A stretch of 8,701 bases of DNA from Alphaproteobacteria bacterium (GTDB lineage: Bacteria > Pseudomonadota > Alphaproteobacteria > UBA8366), in contig JASLSL010000013.1 in NCBI GenBank assembly GCA_030743445.1, forward strand, positions 1-8,701, written 5' to 3'. The notes beneath the pieces were generated by a model, which was given only the letters and a program-made list of their open reading frames with translations, was not told the DNA's origin and searched no databases. Both the position numbers and the translations under genes were made by a program. Shown in pieces: positions 1 through 5,641 of the stretch (positions are counted from its first letter, which is position 1; every line of letters begins with the position of its first letter).

Positions 1-470
1 CCCAGGACGAGGTCAAGGCGCGGCATATCCTGCTCAAAACCGAGGGCGAGGCGCGCGAGGTGATCGGCCTGATCACCGCGGGCAACGACTTCGCCGAGGT
101 CGCCAAGCAGCGCTCGACCGGACCCTCGGCGGCGCAGGGCGGGGATCTCGGGTTCTTCCGCCAGAGCGACATGGTCAAGCCGTTCGCCGACGCCGCCTTC
201 GCGTTGAAGCCCGGCGAGGTGACCCCGAACCCGGTCAAGACCGAGTTCGGCTGGCACGTGATCAAGGTCGAGGACCATCGGACCGGACAGCCGCCGCCCT
301 ACGAGCGGGTGCGCAACCAGATCGCCCAGGACATCAGCCAGCAAGTGACCGCCGCCGCGGTCAAGCAGGCGCGCGCCGCCGCCAAGATCAAGCGATTCAC
401 CCTCGACGGCCAGCCGGTCCCCGGACCCAGCGCCGCGCCGGCGCAGCCCGCCGCACCCAAGAAGCAGTAA
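1..470 (+). CDS. Parvulin-type peptidyl-prolyl cis-trans isomerase, C-terminal part (5' end outside window)
   Basis: The reading frame is open from base 3 to the TAA at 468-470 and gives about 155 residues with no start in view, so the N-terminus lies upstream. The visible part is a nearly complete parvulin (rotamase) domain. It opens with the typical ARHILLKTE strand, followed by DFAEVAKQRSTGPSAAQGGDLGFF, AFALKPGEV and the closing FGWHVIKVED. Such proteins (PpiC/PrsA/SurA class) catalyse Xaa-Pro isomerisation and usually help periplasmic or outer-membrane proteins fold. Whether this one has a signal peptide cannot be seen. After the domain come roughly 45 residues, ending in a low-complexity Ala/Pro/Gln tail. 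The stop lies 4 nt before argJ, so the two are probably co-transcribed. A PPIase next to argJ is familiar in Alphaproteobacteria, often with secA nearby. The fold is certain; the exact subfamily is not. Confidence 0.95.
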   Translation, partial: QDEVKARHILLKTEGEAREVIGLITAGNDFAEVAKQRSTGPSAAQGGDLGFFRQSDMVKPFADAAFALKPGEVTPNPVKTEFGWHVIKVEDHRTGQPPPYERVRNQIAQDISQQVTAAAVKQARAAAKIKRFTLDGQPVPGPSAAPAQPAAPKKQ

Positions 471-474
471 TCCC

Positions 475-1704
475 ATGCTGAAGCGGTCTCCCCTGGCGCC
501 GGAACGGTTTCCCAAACTCCCGGCGGTCCCCGGCGTGCGCATCGCCGGCATCGCGGCCGGGCTGAAGGAAAGCCGGCGGCGCGACCTGTTGCTCGCCGAA
601 CTCGCGCCCGGCACGACGGTCGCCGGCGCCTTCACGCGCTCGGCCTGCGCGTCGGCGCCGGTGGTGTGGTGCCGCAAGGTCCTGCCCAAAGGAAAGGCGC
701 GCGGCGTGGTCGTCGATTCGGGGAACGCCAACGCCTTCACCGGCAACGCCGGCGACAAGACGGTCGACGCGACCGCACGCGCCGCCGCCAAGCTGCTCGG
801 CTGCCCGAAGAACGAGATCTACATCGCCTCGACCGGGGTGATCGGCGTGCCGGTGCCGCCGAACCACGTCGCGCGCAACCTGCCGAAGGTGGCGAAGAAG
901 CTAGCCCAGCGCGCTTGGCATGACGCGGCGCGGGCGATCATGACGACCGACACTTTCGCGAAGGCGGCGTTCCGCACGGCGCGGATCGGCGGCGAGCAAG
1001 TCACCCTCGCCGGCATCACCAAGGGCTCGGGCATGATCGCGCCCGACATGGCGACGAACCTAACTTTCGTCTTCACCGACGCGAAGATTCCGGCATCGGT
1101 GCTGCAGACCCTGTTGGCCGCCACCGTCGAGCGCTCCTTCAACTGCATCACCGTCGACGGCGACACCTCGACCAGCGACACCGCACTGCTGTTCGCGACC
1201 GGCAAGGGGGCCAGGCACAAACCGATCGCGGCGGCGGGCGACCGGCATCTCGCCAAGTTCAAGGCGGCGCTCGACGAGCTGATGGTCGACCTCGCAACTC
1301 AAGTGGTGCGCGACGGCGAGGGTGCGGAGAAGCTGGTCACCATCGATATCTCGGGAGCCGCCTCGGCCACGGCGGCGCGGCGCATCGGCCTTTCGATCGC
1401 CAACTCGCCCCTGGTCAAGACCGCCATCGCCGGCGGCGATCCCAACTGGGGCCGGATCGTCATGGCGGTCGGCAAGGCCGGCGAGAAGGCCGACCGCGAC
1501 AAGCTCTCGATCGCCATGGGCGGGGTCCAGATCACGAGAGCCGGGCAGCGCCGGCGCTACAGCGAGAAGCGGATCGCGCGCCACATGGCGGGACGCCAGG
1601 TCGATATCGCCGTCGACGTCGGGGTAGGCAGAGGCAAGGCGCGAATTTGGACCTGCGACCTGACCCACGGCTATATCACCATCAATGCCGACTACCGCAC
1701 CTGA
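475..1704 (+). CDS. argJ: Bifunctional ornithine acetyltransferase / N-acetylglutamate synthase ArgJ
   Basis: ArgJ moves the acetyl group from N-acetylornithine to glutamate in the cyclic arginine pathway; many members also acetylate glutamate from acetyl-CoA. The 409-residue length is normal. The expected functional residues are present: the oxyanion-hole STG (Thr120), Lys183 in TKGSGMIAP, and the self-cleavage site MA|T with nucleophile Thr194. Glu282 in RDGE, the DPNWGR loop (322-327) and the C-terminal ITINADYRT tail (Asn404, Thr409) are also there. These match the catalytic and substrate residues described for mycobacterial ArgJ (Thr127, Lys189, Thr200, Glu280, Asn399, Ser404). The protein should self-cleave into alpha (1-193) and beta (194-409) chains in the cytoplasm. 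The ATG at 475 is 4 nt after the PPIase stop, with only a weak purine-rich stretch before it. No other arginine gene is in view. The family assignment is very secure. Confidence 0.98.
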   Translation: MLKRSPLAPERFPKLPAVPGVRIAGIAAGLKESRRRDLLLAELAPGTTVAGAFTRSACASAPVVWCRKVLPKGKARGVVVDSGNANAFTGNAGDKTVDATARAAAKLLGCPKNEIYIASTGVIGVPVPPNHVARNLPKVAKKLAQRAWHDAARAIMTTDTFAKAAFRTARIGGEQVTLAGITKGSGMIAPDMATNLTFVFTDAKIPASVLQTLLAATVERSFNCITVDGDTSTSDTALLFATGKGARHKPIAAAGDRHLAKFKAALDELMVDLATQVVRDGEGAEKLVTIDISGAASATAARRIGLSIANSPLVKTAIAGGDPNWGRIVMAVGKAGEKADRDKLSIAMGGVQITRAGQRRRYSEKRIARHMAGRQVDIAVDVGVGRGKARIWTCDLTHGYITINADYRT

Positions 1705-1709
1705 GGCGG
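1703..1709 (+). promoter_or_regulatory. Shine-Dalgarno-like site deciding the start of the second argJ copy
   Basis: GAGGCGG overlaps the argJ stop codon and ends 2 nt before the ATG at 1712. An in-frame ATG also exists at 1685, inside argJ. The protein aligns residue for residue with ArgJ from the 1712 ATG (MAKRSPLAP against MLKRSPLAP), so 1712 is preferred. The spacing is short, so translation may depend partly on coupling to argJ. Confidence 0.5.
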
Positions 1710-1711
1710 CG

Positions 1712-2902
1712 ATGGCGAAGCGTTCACCCCTGGCGCCCAAGGGCTTTCCGCATATGCCGCGGATCGCCGGCGTCAGGGTCGCGGGCCTCGCCGCGGGGCT
1801 CAAGCCCGACGGCAGCCACGACCTGTTCATGGCCGAGCTCGCGCCCGGCAGCACCGTCGCCGGCACCCTGACCCGGTCCGGCTTCCCCGGCGCCCCGGTC
1901 GAGTGGACCCGGAAACATCTCCCCCGGGGCAAGGTCCGGGCGATCGTCGCCAATTCCGGCAACTCCAACGTCTTCACCGGGCGCGCCGGGCCGGCGCAGG
2001 TCGAGGCGACGGCCGCGGCCGCCGCCAAGCTTTTGGGCTGTCCCAGGTCGCAGGTGCTGCTCGCCTCGACCGGGCGCATCGGGGTCAAGCGCGCGCCCGA
2101 CTTCGTCGCGGCCAAGCTGCCGCGGGCCAAGCGCAAGCTGAAGGCGGGCGCCTGGCATGACGCGGCGCGCGCGATCATGACCACCGACAGCTTTCCCAAG
2201 GCCGCCCGGCGGACCGCCTTGATCGGCGGGACCCGGGTGACCCTCGCCGGCATCGCCAAGGGCTGCACCATGATCGCGCCCGACATGGGAACGATGCTCT
2301 CGTTCCTCTTTACCGACGCGAAAATCTCGGCGAAGGTGCTGCGCGCCGCGCTCAGGCGGGCGGTTGACCTCTCGTTCAACAGCATCTCGGTCGACGGCGA
2401 CACCTCGACCAGCGACACGGTGCTGCTCGCCGCGACCGGCAAGGGGGCGCGCCACAAGCGGATCGCCAGCGCCGGGGATCCGGAATTCGGCGACTTCCGC
2501 CGCGCCTTGGAGGAGCTGACCCGGGACCTGGCGCTGCAGATCGTGCGCGACGGAGAGAACCCGAGGCGGCTGATCGCGTTCCATATCACGGGCGCGGAGT
2601 CGGCCCGCGCCGCGCGGCGCATCGGCCGGGTGCTCGCGACCTCGACCCTGACACGGCGCTCGATCGCCGAGCGGGGCGACGGCTGGGGCCGGCTGGTCGC
2701 CGCGGTCGGCCGCGCCGGCGAGAAGGCGGACCGCGACCGGCTATCGATCAGGATCGGCGGCACGGCCGTCGCCGAGGCGGGCGAGCATCACCTCGACTAC
2801 GACTTCGGTGCGGTCGACCGGCACCTCCGCGGCCGCGAGATCGAGATCGCCGTCGACGTCGGAGTTGGGCGCGGGCGCGCCCGGGTCTGGACCTCGATGT
2901 GA
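1712..2902 (+). CDS. Divergent ArgJ paralog (ArgJ-fold acyltransferase, substrate uncertain)
   Basis: This 396-residue protein aligns with the upstream ArgJ without gaps for about 350 residues; a hand count gives about 62% identity there. It keeps Thr120 (STG), Lys183, the presumed nucleophile Thr194 and Glu282, so acyl-enzyme chemistry is plausible. Several features are unusual for ArgJ. The KGSG turn reads KGCT, and the residue before the cleavage Thr is Gly193 rather than Ala. The DPNWGR loop has become GDGWGR (322-327). The chain stops at RVWTSM, so the terminal INADYRT segment, whose Asn and Ser/Thr bind substrate in characterised ArgJ, is absent. The gene starts 7 nt after argJ and is followed immediately by mutT. 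Composition matches its neighbours and the frame is intact, arguing for a maintained gene. It could be an acyltransferase of altered specificity, a partner of ArgJ, or an inactive relative. The fold is certain; the function is not. Confidence 0.9.
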   Translation: MAKRSPLAPKGFPHMPRIAGVRVAGLAAGLKPDGSHDLFMAELAPGSTVAGTLTRSGFPGAPVEWTRKHLPRGKVRAIVANSGNSNVFTGRAGPAQVEATAAAAAKLLGCPRSQVLLASTGRIGVKRAPDFVAAKLPRAKRKLKAGAWHDAARAIMTTDSFPKAARRTALIGGTRVTLAGIAKGCTMIAPDMGTMLSFLFTDAKISAKVLRAALRRAVDLSFNSISVDGDTSTSDTVLLAATGKGARHKRIASAGDPEFGDFRRALEELTRDLALQIVRDGENPRRLIAFHITGAESARAARRIGRVLATSTLTRRSIAERGDGWGRLVAAVGRAGEKADRDRLSIRIGGTAVAEAGEHHLDYDFGAVDRHLRGREIEIAVDVGVGRGRARVWTSM

Positions 2903-2922
2903 CGAGGGGCGATGCTCGCGCC

Positions 2923-3381
2923 ATGGACGAACTTTCCGAAGGTTGTTGGGATGCCGGCCCGGATCGCAGCGGGCAAGGGGCGAAGCCGCTGGTCTTCGTC
3001 GCCGCCGCGGCCCTGGTCGACGTCGACGGCCGGGTGCTGATCGCCAAGCGCCCGGCGGGCAAGTCGATGGCCGGGCTCTGGGAGTTTCCGGGCGGCAAGG
3101 TCCTGGACGGCGAGACCCCGGAGGCGGCGCTGATCCGCGAGCTCATGGAAGAGCTCGGCATCGACACGCGCGAGAGCTGTCTTGCGCCGATCGGCTTCGC
3201 GAGCCACGACTACGACGATTTTCACCTGGTGATGCCGCTCTATGCCTGCCGGGTTTGGAAGGGCCGGGCGCAAGCGCGCGAGCACGACGAGCTCGCCTGG
3301 GTCCGGCCGCAAAAGCTTTCCGACTATCCGATGCCGCCGGCCGACGCGCCCTTGATCGCCTTGCTCTGCGATCTGTTGTAG
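2923..3381 (+). CDS. mutT: MutT-type Nudix hydrolase, probable 8-oxo-dGTP diphosphatase
   Basis: A single Nudix domain begins at VFVAAAALVDVDGRVLIAKRP. The Nudix box is complete: GGK, then the Glu of DGE seven residues before RELMEELGI (REUXEEXGU), supplying the Mg2+ ligands. The GKSMAGLWEFPGGK lead-in is typical of MutT proteins that cleave oxidised nucleoside triphosphates such as 8-oxo-dGTP to the monophosphate, keeping them out of DNA. Substrate specificity is inferred from family resemblance. The protein is about 152 residues from the ATG at 2923. A GTG at 2899 would add eight residues and overlap the previous stop (GTGA), suggesting translational coupling, but no Shine-Dalgarno precedes it; GAGGGG at 2904-2909 lies 13 nt before the ATG. 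argJ followed by mutT is a common alphaproteobacterial order. The gene converges on the cytochrome c gene with only 4 bp between stops. Confidence 0.93.
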   Translation: MDELSEGCWDAGPDRSGQGAKPLVFVAAAALVDVDGRVLIAKRPAGKSMAGLWEFPGGKVLDGETPEAALIRELMEELGIDTRESCLAPIGFASHDYDDFHLVMPLYACRVWKGRAQAREHDELAWVRPQKLSDYPMPPADAPLIALLCDLL

Positions 3382-3385
3382 GCGG

Positions 3386-3700
3386 TTATTTCGCCTTGAG
3401 GGTCTTGATGTAGGCGACCAGGTCCTCGATCTCGATTTTCGAGAGCTGCAGCGGCGGCATCGGCTGGCGCGGCTTCTGCAGGAAGGCGTGCAACTTGTCG
3501 AGGTCGCGCTCCGGGTCGTTGGCGATCGAGCGCCAGCCCGGCGCCTGGTCGCTCGTGGTGTGGCCCGAGATGTCGTGGCATTCGGTGCACCATTGCTTGG
3601 CGAGCATGAGCCCGCGCTTGGCGTCGCCCGCGGTTGCCGCGGCCGCCGGAATCAGCAGCAACACGATCGCGAGCGCGATAAGCTTCCGGACATCGACCAT
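3386..3700 (-). CDS. Small periplasmic class I c-type cytochrome
   Basis: The 104-residue protein has an N-terminal signal peptide: VRK, then a hydrophobic stretch at about 7-20, with likely cleavage near ATA-GDA at 24. One haem-binding motif, CTECH, lies at 38-42, with His42 as the proximal ligand. Met81 in QPMPPLQL is the probable distal ligand. The C-terminal helix IEDLVAYIKTLK is the usual closing helix of class I cytochromes c. It should be a mono-haem electron carrier matured in the periplasm by the Ccm system; partner oxidoreductases are not in view. No Shine-Dalgarno precedes the ATG, and the promoter-like signals just upstream put the predicted transcription start 1 nt before it, so the mRNA may be almost leaderless. 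The gene is 60 bp downstream of the membrane-protein gene on the same strand but seems to have its own promoter. Confidence 0.93.
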   Translation of the reverse strand: MVDVRKLIALAIVLLLIPAAAATAGDAKRGLMLAKQWCTECHDISGHTTSDQAPGWRSIANDPERDLDKLHAFLQKPRQPMPPLQLSKIEIEDLVAYIKTLKAK

Positions 3701-3707
3701 AGAGGCG

Positions 3708-3749
3708 GTTTTAGCGCGCCAACCCCGCCCCGTCGTTGATTTGGATCAC
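3708..3749 (-). promoter_or_regulatory. Predicted FNR/FixK-type class II promoter of the cytochrome c gene
   Basis: Positions 3736-3749 read TTGAT-TTGG-ATCAC on the + strand (GTGAT-CCAA-ATCAA in gene orientation). This matches 9 of 10 half-site bases of the FNR/Anr/FixK consensus TTGAT-N4-ATCAA. Downstream on the - strand, TAAAAC occupies 3713-3708 (4 of 6 matches to TATAAT). If the box is centred at -41.5, as in class II FNR promoters, +1 falls at 3701 and TAAAAC sits exactly at -12 to -7. The combination of box, spacing and -10, all in front of a c-type cytochrome, makes an oxygen-responsive CRP/FNR-family promoter likely. The regulator itself is not in this window. Confidence 0.7.
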
Positions 3750-3760
3750 GGCGCGTCGGC

Positions 3761-4591
3761 TTACTCGGCAGGGACCGGCGGCGCCGCGTCCTTGAGGCGT
3801 CGGTAACTGGCTGACAACGCCGACACCGTGATGGCGATGCCGAGGTAGCCGACCGCCTGGCTCGCGAGGTGGACGATCAGCCTTGCGGTCAGGCCCGGCT
3901 CGACGAGAAACGCCGGCATGGCGATCGAGACGATCGCGAGGAACCAGAACGGCAGCCCGACCGCGACCACGATCCAGAACAAACGCCAGGTATTGCGCCG
4001 TCCCAATCGCCACAGCCCGCGCAGTCCCGTGGGATCGTCGACCGCCGCCGCCGGGAGCCAGAGGAACAGCCGGCCATAGATCAAATGCAGCAGGACGAGA
4101 CCGGCGATCCCCGTCGCCATGCTGGCGACGACGGAGTCGGCAACCGACGAGTTCCCGTCCAAATGCACCGCGGTCGAGACCCCCACGGAGACCAACGCCA
4201 TCGGCGCGAGCATGACCAAGAGACCGAGCACCGAAGCGCCGATCAGGCGCAACAGGAACCGGGTTTTCCGCGCGTCCCAGCGCAGTGCGGTCCACACCGT
4301 CATCCGTTCGCCCGGAACCAGGTAGCGCCGGTGCCACGCCACGGCGAACATGACGTAGATCGCCATGGCGACGATATTCATCGGCCAAACCAGGTAGTCC
4401 TCGCTCCCGGCCCGCGATCGGAAATCGGTGAACATGCCGGGCGCGCCGAAGACCTCGGTCATGACGGTAATGAAAATCGTCAGGCCGAGGACCGGCACGC
4501 TGGCGATCGCAACCAGGTCGCGCCGGGCCGCCCAGACGAACCGATAGACCTCCTTGACGACCTCCCAGACCGGGAGCTTGTAAGTGGGCAT
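3761..4591 (-). CDS. Uncharacterised polytopic inner-membrane protein (intact copy of a duplicated pair)
   Basis: I do not recognise a named family. The 276-residue protein has a short N-terminal amphipathic segment (KLPVWEVVKEVYRFVW) and about six hydrophobic segments, roughly at 26-46, 68-86, 112-139, 155-180, 203-228 and 240-262. Three polar clusters are notable. WHRRYLVPGE follows segment two. RWDARKTRF precedes segment three. RLFLWLPAAAVDD...WRLGRRNTWRLFW lies between segments four and five. Alphaproteobacterial hypothetical membrane proteins with a similar WHR / PA-AVD / W-RL-G-N-WRL pattern come to mind, but this is recollection rather than a search. A strong Shine-Dalgarno, GGGAGGGG (4604-4597), sits 5 nt before the ATG. 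The homologous gene upstream is broken, leaving this as the functional copy. No catalytic motif is visible, so no function is assigned. Confidence 0.85.
   Translation of the reverse strand: MPTYKLPVWEVVKEVYRFVWAARRDLVAIASVPVLGLTIFITVMTEVFGAPGMFTDFRSRAGSEDYLVWPMNIVAMAIYVMFAVAWHRRYLVPGERMTVWTALRWDARKTRFLLRLIGASVLGLLVMLAPMALVSVGVSTAVHLDGNSSVADSVVASMATGIAGLVLLHLIYGRLFLWLPAAAVDDPTGLRGLWRLGRRNTWRLFWIVVAVGLPFWFLAIVSIAMPAFLVEPGLTARLIVHLASQAVGYLGIAITVSALSASYRRLKDAAPPVPAE
4550..4583. repeat. 34-bp direct repeat, copy in the 5' end of the intact membrane-protein gene
   Basis: Positions 4550-4583 are identical to 5527-5560. They encode the same N-terminal segment (around YKLPVWEVVKE) in both paralogs. 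Offset to the other copy is 977 bp. With the 15-bp repeat at 4679-4693 / 5649-5663 (offset 970 bp), it marks a tandem duplication unit of a little under 1 kb. Confidence 0.9.
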
Positions 4592-4678
4592 GACCGCCCC
4601 TCCCGTTCAGCCCCTTGCCCGTTCAAATCCGGGACGGACATTGTGCGAGGTCCATGGGAAAACTAAAGCGAATTTATT

Positions 4679-4693
4679 CCGGCCCCGCCTTGC
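4679..4693. repeat. 15-bp direct repeat copied from the methyltransferase 3' end
   Basis: TCCGGCCCCGCCTTG occurs here, just downstream of the broken membrane-protein gene, and at 5649-5663, inside the last codons of the methyltransferase gene. This suggests that the duplicated unit began within the methyltransferase 3' end and carried its spacer and the membrane-protein gene. The rest of the 107-bp gap (4592-4698) shows only a Shine-Dalgarno and a small hairpin at 4618-4633. Confidence 0.7.
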
Positions 4694-5283
4694 CGCGATC
4701 AGACCGGCTCGGCCGATTGCTCGGCGGGGACAGGCTGTGGCGCGTCCTTGAGCCGCCGGTAGCAGATCGACAGGGATGTCACCGCAACGGCAATGAAGAT
4801 GAAATTAATTCCCAAGCCCGGAGTGGCACCGATCATGAATTCGGTCAGACCCATGTCGCCGTTATCTTCAGGGAACAATAATTCCACTGCCAACCCAACG
4901 CACAAAATCGGTGCTAAAACGACCAACCATATCCAAAAGAGACGCCAAGTGTTGCGTTTTCCAAGCCGCCATAATTCTCTAAAGCGCAACATATCGTCGA
5001 TTGCGGTCGCAGGAAGCCACAAAAACAGCCGCGCCATTGCCACATACAATATAAGAACACCGATAACAGCCACCGCAGTCACGATCGGTGAGTCCATTTC
5101 CGACAATCTCTCGACGTCCATCAACCAAAGCGAAAAAACCTCCGAGAATATAACGGCTGTTGCGATCGCTGTGGCGAAGATGACGACGCCAACAAAACGC
5201 AGCAAGAACCGTGTCTTGCGCTTATCCCAGCGAAGAGCGCGCCAAACAGTCGTCCTTTCGTGAGGTAATAGATAGCGGCGGTG

Positions 5284-5286
5284 CTA
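5284..5286 (-). other. In-frame amber codon in the membrane-protein pseudogene
   Basis: The + strand CTA reads TAG on the coding strand, at codon 95, where the intact paralog has Trp86 in FAVAWHRRY. A single G-to-A change from TGG explains it. Homology resumes at the very next codon in the same frame, so this is a point lesion and not a frameshift or gene boundary. Confidence 0.88.
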
Positions 5287-5526
5287 CGCCACCGCGAACA
5301 TCACATAAATTATGAGACTGACAAGTTCGAACAACACCTTCGGGTAGGAGTCGTTACTATTCTCCGATTTTATGGCGTCGTGGATCTCCGATACCCAGGT
5401 ACCTTCGACCATTGTCGATGCCCCATATATTGCGGCAAGCGCGGAAACAAGAATGGCCTCGACCAGCACCGGCGCCGCCGCGATCACGACGAAATCCCGC
5501 CGGGTGTCCCAGACGAACGCATAGGT

Positions 5527-5560
5527 CTCCTTGACGACCTCCCAGACCGGGAGCTTGTAA
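5527..5560. repeat. 34-bp direct repeat, copy in the 5' end of the pseudogene
   Basis: Identical to 4550-4583 (offset 977 bp). It lies in a GC-rich 5' segment of the pseudogene (about 5460-5568) that closely resembles the intact copy, whereas similarity and GC content drop further in. This fits duplication followed by uneven divergence or gene conversion. Confidence 0.9.
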
Positions 5561-5641
5561 ATGGGTATTGCTAATGTTCCCGTTCAACCCTGCGGCGAAC
5601 AATGATCGAAATCGGCGACGGGATCAAAGCTTAAACGTCGT

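Larger units (their letters stand above)
4699..5568 (-). pseudogene. Broken paralog of the polytopic membrane protein (ATA start, internal amber stop)
   Basis: Reading from 5568 to the TGA at 4699-4701 gives 289 codons collinear with the intact 276-residue paralog, with one interruption. The segment IPIYKLPVWEVVKE matches MPTYKLPVWEVVKE of the intact copy, but the start codon is ATA (5568-5566). Upstream, the frame reaches a TGA at 5586-5584 with no alternative start. The Shine-Dalgarno seen in the intact copy is also lost at the same spacing. At 5286-5284 a TAG replaces the conserved Trp of MFAVAWHRRY (TGG to TAG). The same frame continues afterwards as HRRYLLPHER and onward, through RLFLWLPATAIDD and WRLGKRNTWRLFW, to YRRLKDAPQPVPAE and an eight-residue extension. 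The core (4801-5460) is about 50% GC by hand count, far below its neighbours. GTG at 5487 and TTG at 5205 could start partial products, but a complete protein is not expected. Confidence 0.88.

Noticed and set aside
1685..1711. Upstream in-frame ATG at 1685 as the start of the second ArgJ.
   Set aside because: It would add nine residues overlapping argJ that do not align with the family, while the ATG at 1712 has a Shine-Dalgarno-like site and aligns exactly with the ArgJ N-terminus.
1060..2763. Long open frame on the - strand (about 567 codons) opposite the two argJ genes.
   Set aside because: It is antisense to two secure ArgJ coding regions in high-GC DNA and its translation is Arg/Ala/Ser-rich with no recognisable domain. 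It is a composition artefact, as are similar antisense frames opposite the rhodanese and comF genes.
3382..3385. A bidirectional terminator between the convergent mutT and cytochrome c genes.
   Set aside because: Only 4 bp separate the stops and no GC-rich stem with a T-run is visible across the junction.
4618..4633. CCCG-TTCAAATC-CGGG hairpin resembling a tRNA T-arm, possibly a tRNA fragment or attachment site.
   Set aside because: No acceptor, D or anticodon arms can be folded around it, the stem is only 4 bp, and no integrase or element boundary is nearby.
5284..5286. TAG as a recoded codon (pyrrolysine or programmed readthrough).
   Set aside because: The paralog has Trp at this position, one base change explains it, and the start codon and Shine-Dalgarno are also lost. 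A simple nonsense mutation is more likely.
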